Made by a program: the position numbers and the translations under genes. DNA of 64,000 nucleotides from Thermocatellispora tengchongensis (GTDB taxonomy: Bacteria > Actinomycetota > Actinomycetes > Streptosporangiales > Streptosporangiaceae): positions 226,976 through 290,975 of the forward strand of contig NZ_JACHGN010000002.1 of assembly GCF_014202315.1 (NCBI RefSeq), written 5' to 3'. The notes under the pieces were generated by a model. That model ran no database searches. It worked only from the letters and a program-made list of their open reading frames with translations, and had not been told where the DNA came from. Of the stretch, positions 8,875 to 17,495 are shown one piece after another; the first letter of the stretch is position 1, and each line of letters starts with the position of its first letter.

Positions 8875-9179
8875 GTCCCGTCGTCCGGCCCCGGCGGCCC
8901 GGAGCGGACACTCCACAGGACACGGCGGGGGGTCATGGGAAAAGGCGCGTGCCGCGCGTGGGGGGAAGGGCGGGCCGAAACGGCGGCGTACGCGATTTCC
9001 CGGCCACACCGGGCACGGCGCGGTTCGCGGCTTCAACTGGGAGAACGCCGTCCCCGGGCGTGACCGGCGCCGGGCCGGGGCGACGTCCCCGGCCTGGTGC
9101 GCGCAGGCGCCGGCGTCGTCGTCCCCTGACCAACGCCGTGCGGCCCGGCCCTCCGCCCCGGGCCGCAGGCGGCAGGGAG
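8875..9179. other. 305-bp gap between convergent genes, nothing recognised
   Basis: GC-rich sequence between the stop of the NmrA-like gene and the end of the leftward TetR gene. The short frames here have neither a ribosome site nor family resemblance. No clear terminator hairpin with a T run is seen. Confidence 0.5.
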
Positions 9180-9800
9180 CTACGCCCCCAGGCCGTGGAG
9201 CACGGCGGCGACCAGGTCGTCCAGCTCGTCGTCGGTGGGCCGCCGGACGGGGGCCGCGGGTCCGAAGACCATCGTGGACATCACCGACTCGTGACAGACG
9301 CCCACGATCATCCGTGCCGCCGCCTCGACTCGCGCGTCGGGGGCGAGACGGCCGAGGTCCCGCTCGGCGGTGAGGTAGGCGAGCAGGCGGTCGCGCCAGT
9401 CGGCGGCGGACGCCGGCTGCTCGGCGAACCGGGCCAGCACCTCGGGCTGCCCGATCAGCCCCGCGATCACCGGCAGGATGCCCGCGTGCATGGCCATGCC
9501 GTACGCGATCCAGGCGCGCAGGCCGGCCTCGATGGTGCCGGCGCCCGGCTCGGGGAGGTCGCCCAGCCCGCGCTCCACGGCGTTGACGCGGGCGCGCAGC
9601 GCGCACGCGAGCAACTCCTCCTTGTCGGCGAAGTGGTTGTAGAGGACGCCGTCGGCGACCCTGGCCTCGCGTGCGATCACGCGCACGGTCAGCCCGGAGG
9701 CCCCGCGCTCGGCCATCAGCCGTTCGGCGGTGGCGATCAGGTGCTCGCGCAGGCTCTGCTCGCCGCCCCGCAGCACGGCCGCTTTCCTGGGTGACATCAC
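9180..9800 (-). CDS. TetR family transcriptional regulator, last gene of a six-gene leftward run
   Basis: 206 residues. The TetR N-terminal domain is at about 16-62 (HLIATAERLMAERGASGLTV, then ADGVLYNHFADKEELL). The C-terminal part is helical with WIAYGMAMHAG. The GTG at 9800 overlaps the upstream stop codon, and an ATG follows at 9797. Encoded at the end of the methyltransferase/saccharopine-dehydrogenase-like operon, it is the natural candidate to bind the two ATGAACG-type palindromes in front of that operon at 11659-11688, giving autoregulation. Ligand unknown. Confidence 0.85.
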   Translation of the reverse strand: MMSPRKAAVLRGGEQSLREHLIATAERLMAERGASGLTVRVIAREARVADGVLYNHFADKEELLACALRARVNAVERGLGDLPEPGAGTIEAGLRAWIAYGMAMHAGILPVIAGLIGQPEVLARFAEQPASAADWRDRLLAYLTAERDLGRLAPDARVEAAARMIVGVCHESVMSTMVFGPAAPVRRPTDDELDDLVAAVLHGLGA

Positions 9801-10813
9801 CCCGCATCATAGTGAGGCGCGCCGAGGACGACGTCGAAGCCCTCGGCCGCGAGCTCGCCCAGGAACTCCGCCGGCTCGACCACTTCCTCGATGTGGTGCA
9901 CGCCCGCCGGCAGCGACCCCAGCCGGCGGACGAGCAGCGCGGCCACGAGCCCGGTCGCCCGGCTCTGCCGCCGTCCGGAGAACGACGCCGTAACCGTCCC
10001 CGCTGAGCCTGTCCCCGCCGAAACCGTCACCGCGAAACCGTCGCCGCCGACGCGGACCCTGCCCAGCGCGGCGACCAGGGCGGCGCGTACGCGTGGCCGT
10101 GCCGCCAAACGGGTGACGCCGAGGCGTGGGGCCGCCGCGAGCAGGCGGGTCAGGACCTCGGAGTCCAGGCACAGGCCGGTGGTGACCTTCGTGACGCCCA
10201 GGCTCGCCGGCAGTGTGTGCTGGTCGGAGAACGGGAACGCGTGGACCGCCCGCACCCCGTACGGCTCCGGGAAGCGCATCCGCCACGACGTTCCCGGCTC
10301 GCCGAGCCCGTCCAGCGTCCATCGGATCGCCGCCGGTCCATGCCGCTCCCCGCCGCCGAGAAGCACGCCGATCCGGACCTCCTCGGCGTCTCCCGGCGCG
10401 GTGACGCAGTGGCGGGCCAGCAGGTTGGTGACGCCCGGGGCGAGGTGCACGCTGAGCAGGGCCGTCACCGACCGGCTGCGGGCATGGCCGTTTAGGCGCT
10501 CGATCCGCGCGAGCAGCCGGTGGGACGCCGACACGTCGAGGTAGTGCACGCCCCGGTCCAGGCAGGAGCGGGCGACCCGCGCGTTGTCCCGCTCGGCGCA
10601 CATGAGCACGGCGTGAGCCCCGGTCACGGCCCGTTCGACGGCGGCCTGGTCACGGACGTCGAGACGGAGCGGGACGGCGCCGGTCACCGGCCGGGCCTTG
10701 CCCGGATCACGGCCCGCGACGACGATCTCGCCCGGATACCACCGTGACAACGCGCCGGCCGCCTCACGGCCCACCGCGCCGTACCCGCCGAGGATCACGA
10801 TCCGCCCGGTCAT
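9797..10813 (-). CDS. Saccharopine dehydrogenase-like NAD(P)-binding protein
   Basis: 338 residues. It begins TGRIVILGGYGAVGREAA, a Rossmann loop GGYGAVG, followed by VVAGRDPGKA and RLDVRDQAAVERAV as in saccharopine dehydrogenase NADP-domain proteins and trans-acting enoyl reductases. True saccharopine dehydrogenases are longer, so substrate assignment is not justified. The start ATG 10813 overlaps the methyltransferase stop by four bases, and the stop overlaps the TetR start, so the three genes are translationally coupled. An open frame continues upstream of 10813 but runs through the methyltransferase gene and is not coding. Confidence 0.8.
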   Translation of the reverse strand: MTGRIVILGGYGAVGREAAGALSRWYPGEIVVAGRDPGKARPVTGAVPLRLDVRDQAAVERAVTGAHAVLMCAERDNARVARSCLDRGVHYLDVSASHRLLARIERLNGHARSRSVTALLSVHLAPGVTNLLARHCVTAPGDAEEVRIGVLLGGGERHGPAAIRWTLDGLGEPGTSWRMRFPEPYGVRAVHAFPFSDQHTLPASLGVTKVTTGLCLDSEVLTRLLAAAPRLGVTRLAARPRVRAALVAALGRVRVGGDGFAVTVSAGTGSAGTVTASFSGRRQSRATGLVAALLVRRLGSLPAGVHHIEEVVEPAEFLGELAAEGFDVVLGAPHYDAG

Positions 10814-11640
10814 GCGACGGCCGTCACCAGCCAGGCCGTGCCCGTCAGCCGCACCGCGCCGGGCTCCTCGAAGCGCCGGAGCGCCGCTTCCAGCGCGTCG
10901 AGCGCCTTCGCCGCGGTGGCGTCGTCCACCTGTCCGAGGTGGTGGCGCACCGGCCCCCAGCCGCCGAGGAACTCCGCGGCGTCGGCCGCGTCCCTGCCCC
11001 AGATCTGCGGCGCCTCCGTGTGCGTGCACTCGACGTCGCGGAACCCGGCGCCGCCGAGCACGCCGCGGACGCGTTCGGGATCGGCCAGCGACAGCGGCCC
11101 CGCGTCCTCCGAGCCGGGCCGCAGGGCGGGGGCGTGCTCGGCGATGGCTGCGAAGACCTCCCCGAGATCGCTGCCCTGGAGCCGCTGCATGGACAGGAAC
11201 GCGAGCCGTCCTCCGGGCCGGAGCGCCCGGCGGACGTTGGCGAACGCGGCGACGGGGTCGGCGAAGAACATCACCCCGAACCGGCTGATCGCCGCATCGA
11301 AGGCCGCGTCCGGGAACGGGTGCACCTGGGCGTCGCCGCGCTCGAAGGTCACGTTGCCGACCTCCTCCCGCATCGCGGAGAGCCGCGCCGTGCGCAGCAT
11401 CGGCTCCGACAGGTCGAGACCGGTGGCGTGCCCCAGGGGTGCGCGGCGTGCGGCCAGCCGGGTCACCTGCCCGTTGCCGCAGCCGACGTCGAGCACATGG
11501 TCGCGCTCGCCGATGGCCGCCGCGTTCAGCAGGGCGTCGTTGAAGCCGCTGTTCACCGCGTCGTAGCGGTCGCGGTTCGCCGCCCAGTGCTCACCCTCAT
11601 AGCCGTTCCACGCCGCCGCCTGCGCGCTGTTGACGATCAT
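10810..11640 (-). CDS. Class I SAM-dependent methyltransferase
   Basis: 276 residues from ATG 11640, chosen because GGGAGGA stands five bases before it; a further ATG at 11658 is in frame but lies inside the operator region. Motif I is HVLDVGCGNGQVTRLA near residue 47, the acidic strand-2 end is GLDLSEPML, and motif II/III gives FDAAISRFGVMFFAD and LRPGGRLAFLSM. The fold resembles UbiE/ArsM-type small-molecule methyltransferases. It heads a coupled three-gene unit with a saccharopine-dehydrogenase-like protein and a TetR repressor. The methyl acceptor cannot be read from sequence. Confidence 0.85.
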   Translation of the reverse strand: MIVNSAQAAAWNGYEGEHWAANRDRYDAVNSGFNDALLNAAAIGERDHVLDVGCGNGQVTRLAARRAPLGHATGLDLSEPMLRTARLSAMREEVGNVTFERGDAQVHPFPDAAFDAAISRFGVMFFADPVAAFANVRRALRPGGRLAFLSMQRLQGSDLGEVFAAIAEHAPALRPGSEDAGPLSLADPERVRGVLGGAGFRDVECTHTEAPQIWGRDAADAAEFLGGWGPVRHHLGQVDDATAAKALDALEAALRRFEEPGAVRLTGTAWLVTAVA

Positions 11641-11658
11641 CCATCCTCCCGCAGCCAT

Positions 11659-11688
11659 ATGAACGTCCGTTCATGAACGCACGCTCAT
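11659..11688. promoter_or_regulatory. Two overlapping 16-bp palindromes, probable TetR operator
   Basis: ATGAACGTCCGTTCAT (11659-11674) has perfect 7-bp arms; ATGAACGCACGCTCAT (11673-11688) is the same motif with one mismatch, sharing two bases with the first. They lie in the 80-bp gap just upstream of the methyltransferase start. Tandem TetR sites with about 14-bp centre spacing are familiar for repressors that bind as dimer pairs. The TetR gene at the end of the operon is the likely ligand. Confidence 0.6.
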
Positions 11689-11720
11689 AATGCGCGTGAT
11701 CGCGGCCTCGCGTCAAGCGC

Positions 11721-12611
11721 TCACCGTCGTGCGACGAGCAAGTCCTCAAGGCCGACGCGGGTGAGGAACTCGCGGCGGACGCGGTCGGCGACGTTCGAGA
11801 CCTCTTCGGAGCCGTCGTCGGCGGGGTCGATGTGCACGCGGTACGGGCGCTGCCCGGCGGGGAGCGCGACGATCCGGGCGATCTCGCCGGAGACGAGGGA
11901 CGCGTCCGCGCCCTCGGGTGCCAGTGCCGCGAGCTTCCGGGCGACCTGGTCCATGAGGCCGGGGTACTTCGTCTCGTACTCCGCCTCGATCGCGGCGTCG
12001 GCCGGGTGGCCGGAGTGCGCGAAGTGGTTGGTGCCGCTGGTGAACGAGCCCGGAACCACGATCGACGTTTCCACACCCCAGCGGGCGAGCTCGGCGGCAT
12101 AGCTCACGGCGAGGGAGTCCATGCCGGCCTTGGCGGCGAAGTAGGGCGCCAGGTACGGCGGCGTTCCCCCCTTGACGCTGGAGCTGGACACCCAGATCAC
12201 CAGGCCCTTGCCCGCCGCGCGCATGTGCGGCAGAGCGGCACGGTTGACGCGCTGTGTGGAGAGCACGTTCACGTCGTACAGCTCGGCGAGCTGCTCCGGG
12301 GTGAAGGCTTCCGCGGGGCCGGTGACCATGTGCCCGGCGTTGTGGATCAGGACGTCGATGCGGCCGTGTTCGGCGATGACGTGCGTGATCGCGGCGTCGA
12401 CGGACTCCTGGGAGGTGACGTCGAGCTCGATGGCACGCAGATCGACGCCGTGCCGGGCGCCGTAGCCGGCGGCGGCCTCGGCCTGCGGGGCGTTACGGCT
12501 CGCAGTCTGCCGCATGCCGGCGTAGACGGTGTTGCCGGTGTCGGCGAGGGCGCGGGCGGTCAGGGCGCCGAAGCCGCTGGACGCACCGGTGATCACGACG
12601 ATGTCGCTCAC
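11721..12611 (-). CDS. Short-chain dehydrogenase/reductase (classical SDR)
   Basis: 296 residues. Cofactor loop TGASSGFG at residues 8-15, structural NAG in IHNAGHMV, catalytic Ser in IWVSSSSVKG, and YFAAK as the Tyr-Lys pair. The C-terminal extension of about 45 residues (ending GLEDLLVARR) is longer than in minimal SDRs. An Arg after the second strand (AGMRQTAS) suggests NADP(H) preference. It lies 44 bp after another SDR gene in the same direction, probably cotranscribed with it and the esterase. Substrate unknown. Confidence 0.87.
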   Translation of the reverse strand: MSDIVVITGASSGFGALTARALADTGNTVYAGMRQTASRNAPQAEAAAGYGARHGVDLRAIELDVTSQESVDAAITHVIAEHGRIDVLIHNAGHMVTGPAEAFTPEQLAELYDVNVLSTQRVNRAALPHMRAAGKGLVIWVSSSSVKGGTPPYLAPYFAAKAGMDSLAVSYAAELARWGVETSIVVPGSFTSGTNHFAHSGHPADAAIEAEYETKYPGLMDQVARKLAALAPEGADASLVSGEIARIVALPAGQRPYRVHIDPADDGSEEVSNVADRVRREFLTRVGLEDLLVARR

Positions 12612-12655
12612 AGTCGTTTCTCCTTCGGGATGGGGTGCGGGAGGGACAGGGGGCT

Positions 12656-13393
12656 TCAGGCCGCGCCGCCGTTGGCGTACAGGACCTGGCCGTTGATCCA
12701 GCGGGCGGGGCCGGCGAGGAACGCGACCGCCTCGGCGATGTCCTCCGGCGTGCCCAGACGTTCGAGCGGGGCGACCTTGGCGAGGTCGTCGATCGCGGTC
12801 TGGTCCTTGTCCTGGAGGAACAGGGGAGTGGCGGTGGGGCCGGGGGCGACCGCGTTGACGGTGATGTCCTTACCGCGCAGTTCGCGGGCCAGCACCAGGG
12901 TGATGCCCTCGACGGCGGCCTTGCTCGCCGCGTAGGCGCCGTAGGTCGGGAACTGCAGACGGGTGACCGAGGTGGAGAAGTTGACGATCGCGCCACCGGC
13001 GCGCACCCGCCTGGCCGCCTGCTGGGAGATCACGAAGGTGCCGCGGATGTTGGTGCGGTGCATCCGGTCCAGGTCGTCCAGATCCAGCGTGGCGATCGGC
13101 GACAGCAGCATGATGCCCGCCGTGTTGACGACGACGTCGATGCCGCCGAACTCCCGCTCCACGGCGTCGAACGCCTCCGCCATGGCGTGCTCGTCGGCGA
13201 CGTCACCGCCGACCGCGATCGCCCTGCCGCCGGCCGCGGTGACCGCGGCGACCGTCTCGTCGGCGCGGGCCTTGTTGCCGGCGTAATGCACGCCGACGGC
13301 GATGCCGTCCCCGGCGAGACGCTTGACGACCGCGCCGCCGATGCCGCCGGAGCCGCCGGTGACCAGGGCGACGCGGGCCGTGGTGTCCGTCAT
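12656..13393 (-). CDS. Short-chain dehydrogenase/reductase, FabG-like
   Basis: 245 residues, the standard SDR length. TGGSGGIG cofactor loop at about 13-20, NTAG in VVNTAGIML, catalytic Ser in NFSTSVTR, YAASK as the Tyr-Lys pair, PGPTATPLF substrate loop, and a C-terminal GQVLYANGGAA typical of 3-oxoacyl-ACP-reductase-like enzymes. It is part of the leftward run esterase-SDR-SDR. The sequence fits a generic reductase of ketones or 3-oxoacyl thioesters; involvement in fatty acid synthesis is not indicated by the neighbours. Confidence 0.87.
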   Translation of the reverse strand: MTDTTARVALVTGGSGGIGGAVVKRLAGDGIAVGVHYAGNKARADETVAAVTAAGGRAIAVGGDVADEHAMAEAFDAVEREFGGIDVVVNTAGIMLLSPIATLDLDDLDRMHRTNIRGTFVISQQAARRVRAGGAIVNFSTSVTRLQFPTYGAYAASKAAVEGITLVLARELRGKDITVNAVAPGPTATPLFLQDKDQTAIDDLAKVAPLERLGTPEDIAEAVAFLAGPARWINGQVLYANGGAA

Positions 13394-13472
13394 GGTGATC
13401 CATCCTTCGGTGTGGTGCTCGTCGGACCCGGCGGGGTGAGTCGGGCGGGGTTGGGTGTGGGGCGGCGTGGCG

Positions 13473-14447
13473 TCACGGTCGGACGGCCAGGGCCGTACGC
13501 AGAGCGGCGATGGCCTGGTGGATGGCCGCGTCGGCGGCGTGGGTCTCGCGCAGGGCGTTCAGCATGACGAAGTCGTGGATGATGCCCTGGTAGCGGACGG
13601 CGGTCACGGGCACGCCGGCCTGGCGCAGCTTGTTGGCGTACGCCTCGCCCTCGTCACGCAGGACGTCCGCTTCGCCGGTGATGACGAGCGCCGGCGGAAG
13701 GCCGGTGAGTTCTTCGGTGGTGGCGCGCAGCGGCGAGGCCGTTATCTCGGCGCGCTCCTTCTCGTCGGTCGTGTACTGGTCCCAGAACCACCTCATGGCC
13801 TCGCGGGTCAGGAAGTATCCCTCGGCGAACCGGTGGTAGGAGCCGGTGTCGAAGTTCGCGTCGGTGACCGGGTAGAACAGGAGCTGGAACTTCAGCGGGA
13901 CGTCGCCGCGCTCCTTCGCCATGAGGGTCATCGCGGCCGTCATGTTGCCGCCGACCGAGTCGCCCGCGACGGCCATTCTGGAGGCGTCCAGGCCCTTGCC
14001 GGCGCCGTCGGTGACGACCCATCTGGCCACCGTGTAGTTCTGCTCGATGGCGACCGGGTAGCGCGCCTCGGGCGACAGGTCGTATTCGGGGAAGACGACG
14101 GCGGCGCCGGTGCCCACGGCGAGTTCGCGGACGAGCCGGTCGTGCGTGTGGGCGTTCCCGAACACCCAGCCCGCGCCGTGGATGTAGAGCACGACCGGGA
14201 GGGCGCCGACGGACCCGGTGGGCTTGACGATGCGAGCGCGGACGCCGCCCGTCGGCCCGCCCTGCACCGTGATCCACTCCTCGTCCACGGCGGGCTTCGT
14301 GATCTCCCCCGACTGGACCTCGTCCACCGCCTTGCGGCCCTCGGTCGGGGGCATCTGGTACAGGAACGGCGGCTTCGCCGTGGCCTTGGCGAACGCCGCC
14401 GCGGCCGCTTCCAGCACGGGCGTGACCGGCGAGAACGTCTCGGACAT
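13473..14447 (-). CDS. Alpha/beta hydrolase, hormone-sensitive-lipase family esterase
   Basis: 324 residues. Oxyanion motif LYIHGAGWVFGN (the family HGGG appears as HGAG), nucleophile elbow VAGDSVGGNM with catalytic Ser, acid residue in TGEADVLRDEG, and His in QGIIHDFVM. No signal peptide. GGAGGAGC stands just before ATG 14447. As first gene of the leftward run that includes two SDRs it may release an alcohol or acid that they oxidise or reduce; that is inference. The promoter should lie in 14448-14672, shared with the divergent NarL regulator gene. Confidence 0.87.
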   Translation of the reverse strand: MSETFSPVTPVLEAAAAAFAKATAKPPFLYQMPPTEGRKAVDEVQSGEITKPAVDEEWITVQGGPTGGVRARIVKPTGSVGALPVVLYIHGAGWVFGNAHTHDRLVRELAVGTGAAVVFPEYDLSPEARYPVAIEQNYTVARWVVTDGAGKGLDASRMAVAGDSVGGNMTAAMTLMAKERGDVPLKFQLLFYPVTDANFDTGSYHRFAEGYFLTREAMRWFWDQYTTDEKERAEITASPLRATTEELTGLPPALVITGEADVLRDEGEAYANKLRQAGVPVTAVRYQGIIHDFVMLNALRETHAADAAIHQAIAALRTALAVRP

Positions 14448-14672
14448 GATGCTCCTCCACTAAGGGGCGAGGGCTGAACGGGGGCTCTGCGGGAAAGCCG
14501 CCCTGGATGTCTTCCAGTCTGGTCACGGGCCACCCGGACGGCTGTCGAGCCGCCTTCAAACCCTGTGGCGGCCGCCCCGAGACCGTCCCTCGGGAAAACC
14601 CCACGCTGGGCCCGGGGGAACGGCATCCCCGCACGATCCGGCCGGACCGGAGCCGCCGATTAGGATGCCTCC

Positions 14673-15332
14673 ATGAGTGGGCCCCTGCGCGCAGTGCTCG
14701 GAGAAGACCAGCCGATCGTCCGTGAGGGCATCACGGCCATGCTGGAGCGGTCCGGCGTCGAGGTCGTCGCGTCCGTCTCCGACGCCGTGGAACTGGTCAG
14801 GGCGGCCGCGGAGCACAAGCCGGACGTGCTGATCGCCGACATCCGGATGCCGCCGAACTTCTCCGACGACGGGCTTCAGGCGGCGCGCCGGGTCCGGGCG
14901 GAGCGGCCGGGCACGCCGGTGATCGTGCTGTCGCAGTTCCTGGACGCCTCCTTCGCCCTCGATCTCGTCGGAGACGATCCGAGCGGAGTCGGTTACCTGC
15001 TCAAGGAGAAGGTCGCCAGCCCACAGGTTCTCATGGACGCGGTGCAGCGGGTCGTCGCCGGCGGTTCGGCGCTCGACCCGGACGTCATCGCCACGCTCGT
15101 CAGCCGCCGGCGCACAGCGGACCCGCTGGACGGGTTGACCCCCCGGGAGCGGGAGGTCCTGGCGCTGATGGCCGAGGGGCATTCCAACTCCGGCATCGCC
15201 GAGAAGCTCGTGGTGACGGTTCCGGCGGTGGAGCGCCACGTGACCGGAATCTTCCTCAAGCTGGGCTTGCAGCAGGCCGAATCCTCACAGCACCGCCGCG
15301 TTCTCGCCGTGCTGCACTACCTCAAGCGGTAG
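14673..15332 (+). CDS. NarL/LuxR-family response regulator
   Basis: 219 residues. Receiver domain with acidic pair GEDQ at the N-terminus and phospho-acceptor Asp56 in VLIADIRMPP; Lys in YLLKEKV. LuxR-type helix-turn-helix at about 150-205 (LTPREREVLALMAEGHSN). It converges with a receiver-only gene and overlaps it by 11 bp. The histidine kinase on the other side of that gene (15753-17150) is the plausible partner, so one kinase appears to face two receivers. Confidence 0.88.
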   Translation: MSGPLRAVLGEDQPIVREGITAMLERSGVEVVASVSDAVELVRAAAEHKPDVLIADIRMPPNFSDDGLQAARRVRAERPGTPVIVLSQFLDASFALDLVGDDPSGVGYLLKEKVASPQVLMDAVQRVVAGGSALDPDVIATLVSRRRTADPLDGLTPREREVLALMAEGHSNSGIAEKLVVTVPAVERHVTGIFLKLGLQQAESSQHRRVLAVLHYLKR

Positions 15333-15684
15333 GCGAGAAAAGAGCGTTCAGGTCGGTGTCGAACAGCCGGTCCTTGGCCACGAAGCGCAGGATTCCGGCA
15401 CTGGCGAGTTCCTCGTCCGACCACGTCGAAGCGTCGGTGGAGGTCAGCACGATCCTCAGCGGTCGCCCCTCTCGGCTGAGTGCCCGGGCGACGGACAGGC
15501 CGTCATCGTCCGGAAGGTGAAGATCGAGCAGCACACCGTCGGGGCGGTGCTCCCGGACCGCCGCGATCGCCGATGCCCCGTCCGGCGACTCGGCGACGAC
15601 CCGCAGCCCTCGCGCGGTCAGCAGTGCTCCGGCGATGCGGCGGAATCCGGGGTCGTCGTCGACGACCACCACGTTGACTGACAC
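15322..15684 (-). CDS. Stand-alone receiver domain protein
   Basis: 120 residues from GTG 15684 (SVNVVVVDDDPGFR), chosen because the receiver fold starts there and GGAG lies about ten bases upstream; the frame extends to 15735 without better support. Acidic residues VDDD, phospho-acceptor Asp54 in GVLLDLHLPD, Thr in VLTSTD and Lys in FVAKDR are all present, but there is no output domain. It follows the histidine kinase gene by 68 bp on the same strand. It may be a phosphate sink, a CheY-like output or a relay between the kinase and the NarL regulator. Confidence 0.8.
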   Translation of the reverse strand: MSVNVVVVDDDPGFRRIAGALLTARGLRVVAESPDGASAIAAVREHRPDGVLLDLHLPDDDGLSVARALSREGRPLRIVLTSTDASTWSDEELASAGILRFVAKDRLFDTDLNALFSPTA

Positions 15685-15752
15685 GGCATCAGCATCTCCG
15701 ACGGGACAACGTGCAGGCCATGGGGCCAACCCCACGGTTGTCCCGGGCGGCC

Positions 15753-17150
15753 TCAGGCCGGTATCGGGATCCGCGCCAGGATCGTCGTCCCGCCGCCCGG
15801 GGGCGACTCGATGGTCAACGTGCCGTCGAAGGCGGCCACCCGGTCCGCCAGCCCGGTCAGGCCACTGCCGGCCGGGGCGGCGCCCACACCACCGACACCG
15901 TTGTCGACGACCCGGATCTGCAGGACCTCCCCGAGTTCCAGGGAGATGTCGATCCGGGACGCCTGGGCGTGTTTGACGGCGTTCGTCACGGCCTCCGCCA
16001 CGACGAAATAGGCGTTCGATTCAACGGCAGCGGGAATCCTCCGGTCGAAGTCGCTCTCGACGACGGCGGGGACCAGACAGCGGGACGCCAGGTCCCGCAC
16101 CGCCGCCACCAGCCCCTTCACCGTCAGCACGAGCGGGTAGATCCCCGACGCGAGCTCCCTCAGCTCGTCGATCGCCGTCTGCGCGTCGGCGATCGACTGG
16201 TCCAGCAGCTTGGTGGCGGACGGTTCCGTGTCGGGCACCAGTTCCCGCGCGAGCCGGAGCCCGATCATCAGGCTGACGAGTCGTTGCTGCGCCCCGTCGT
16301 GCAGGTCCCGAGCCGTGCGCCGGTGTACCGCCTCGACGCTTTCCATGATGCGCCTGCGGCTGCCCTGCAATGAGGCCGCCATGGTGTTGAAGGACGCGCC
16401 CAGCGCACCGATCTCCGCCACCTTGCTGGGGGCGATCCGCACTCCGAGGTCACCGCCGGCGAGCCGCGCCGCCGCAGCCGCCGCCCCACGGACGGGCCGC
16501 ACCACGGCGCGGTGCTGGAGCACCGTGAAAGCAGCCACGAGCGCGGTCGATGCCGCCAGCCCCACACCTGCCGCGATCACCGCCCGCCGCCCGTTGGCCC
16601 CCGCGGTGTCCTCGCGCGCCGCGAGCTGGCCCCGTTCGTTCGCCGTGTACTGGTCGAACTGCGCTCGCAGGGCATCGACGCGCCGCTTCCCCTCGGCCGT
16701 CGCCGTCAGATCGGACGCGGCGGGATCACCTCGCCGCACCGCCTCCACCAGCGGAACCGAGTAGTCGTTCACCAGCGAGTCGACGCCCCGCGTGATCTGT
16801 TCGGCGATGCGCCGCTGTTCGGGAGAGGTGGCGGTCTCGGTGAACCTCCGCGCCTGCGCAGGCGACTCCTTCCGCGCCGCCTGCCACGGCTGGAGGAACT
16901 CCTCGCGCCTGGTGATCACGAAGCCTCGCTGCCCCGTCTCAAGGTCGAGGACCAGTTGTTCCAGGTTGCCGGCTTCGACGAGGGCCGTCCGGGAGGCGCG
17001 TCTCGCCGATGTGGAGCTGTTCGCGTCGGCGATCGCCCACAGCAGGACGGCGAACGCGACACCTATCAACAGGGCGAGCACGGTGCTCGCCGCGATCGTG
17101 AGGCTCGTGAGCCCCAGTCGCGGACCCCCGTGCCCTCGTCGCGCCCTCAT
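15753..17150 (-). CDS. Membrane sensor histidine kinase, CHASE3-HAMP-HisKA_3 type
   Basis: 465 residues. TM1 at about 15-42, an extracytoplasmic region of about 45-185 with the CHASE3-like LVLDLETGQRGFVITRREEF, TM2 near 190-212, HAMP (VRPVRGAAAAAARLAGG), then the HisKA_3 box RTARDLHDGAQQRLVSLMIG with the phosphorylated His, and an HATPase with NAVKHA, VVDNGVGG and GSGLTGLADRV. It is the NarL-partner class of kinase. Encoded just upstream of a receiver-only protein and convergent with a NarL regulator. The signal is unknown; CHASE3 is a generic extracellular sensor. Confidence 0.88.
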   Translation of the reverse strand: MRARRGHGGPRLGLTSLTIAASTVLALLIGVAFAVLLWAIADANSSTSARRASRTALVEAGNLEQLVLDLETGQRGFVITRREEFLQPWQAARKESPAQARRFTETATSPEQRRIAEQITRGVDSLVNDYSVPLVEAVRRGDPAASDLTATAEGKRRVDALRAQFDQYTANERGQLAAREDTAGANGRRAVIAAGVGLAASTALVAAFTVLQHRAVVRPVRGAAAAAARLAGGDLGVRIAPSKVAEIGALGASFNTMAASLQGSRRRIMESVEAVHRRTARDLHDGAQQRLVSLMIGLRLARELVPDTEPSATKLLDQSIADAQTAIDELRELASGIYPLVLTVKGLVAAVRDLASRCLVPAVVESDFDRRIPAAVESNAYFVVAEAVTNAVKHAQASRIDISLELGEVLQIRVVDNGVGGVGAAPAGSGLTGLADRVAAFDGTLTIESPPGGGTTILARIPIPA

Positions 17151-17495
17151 GTTCCGCCCAGGGACGCGTGCTCACCCGCCGGCACGACCGTACGACTCCG
17201 CACCTGCCCCACCTCGTCCCCCACAGCGACCTGGGCGCTCCGGAGCCACCCGCTCCGCAGAAGGCGCAGGCGCCGGTGCCGCGTCCACCAGCCGGACCGC
17301 GAGCGAGTCCGCGGGCGCGGCCGGCGGCGGAGGCGTCCGAGGGAGACCGATCACAGGTGACGGCCGCCCGTTCACCGTGCAGGGGACCAAGCGCTCAATG
17401 GGAGTATGCGGCCGCGGTTATGGTCAGGTCCAATGCCTATGGTGGTGCTTCCGATAACCAGAGGGCATCGGCGCGGGAAGGGGCCGGGGAATGGG
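17151..17495. other. 345-bp divergent intergenic region between the histidine kinase and LysR genes
   Basis: Promoters for both genes should lie here. The right third has GGTTAT (17416-17421) and ATAACC (17454-17459) as inverted arms around the LysR-proximal part, with ATGCC/GGCAT arms also visible inside. No gene is supported in this stretch. Confidence 0.4.
17416..17459. promoter_or_regulatory. Inverted arms GGTTAT / ATAACC before the LysR gene
   Basis: GGTTAT (17416-17421) and ATAACC (17454-17459) are exact inverted repeats 32 bases apart, ending 36 bases before the LysR start. LysR regulators usually bind a long site with distal and proximal halves near their own gene, so this is a plausible autoregulatory site, but no T-N11-A core was singled out. 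Confidence 0.3.

Noticed and set aside
8933-9133. Short minus-strand frame between the NmrA-like and TetR genes
   Set aside because: Random Arg/Pro-rich composition and no ribosome site.
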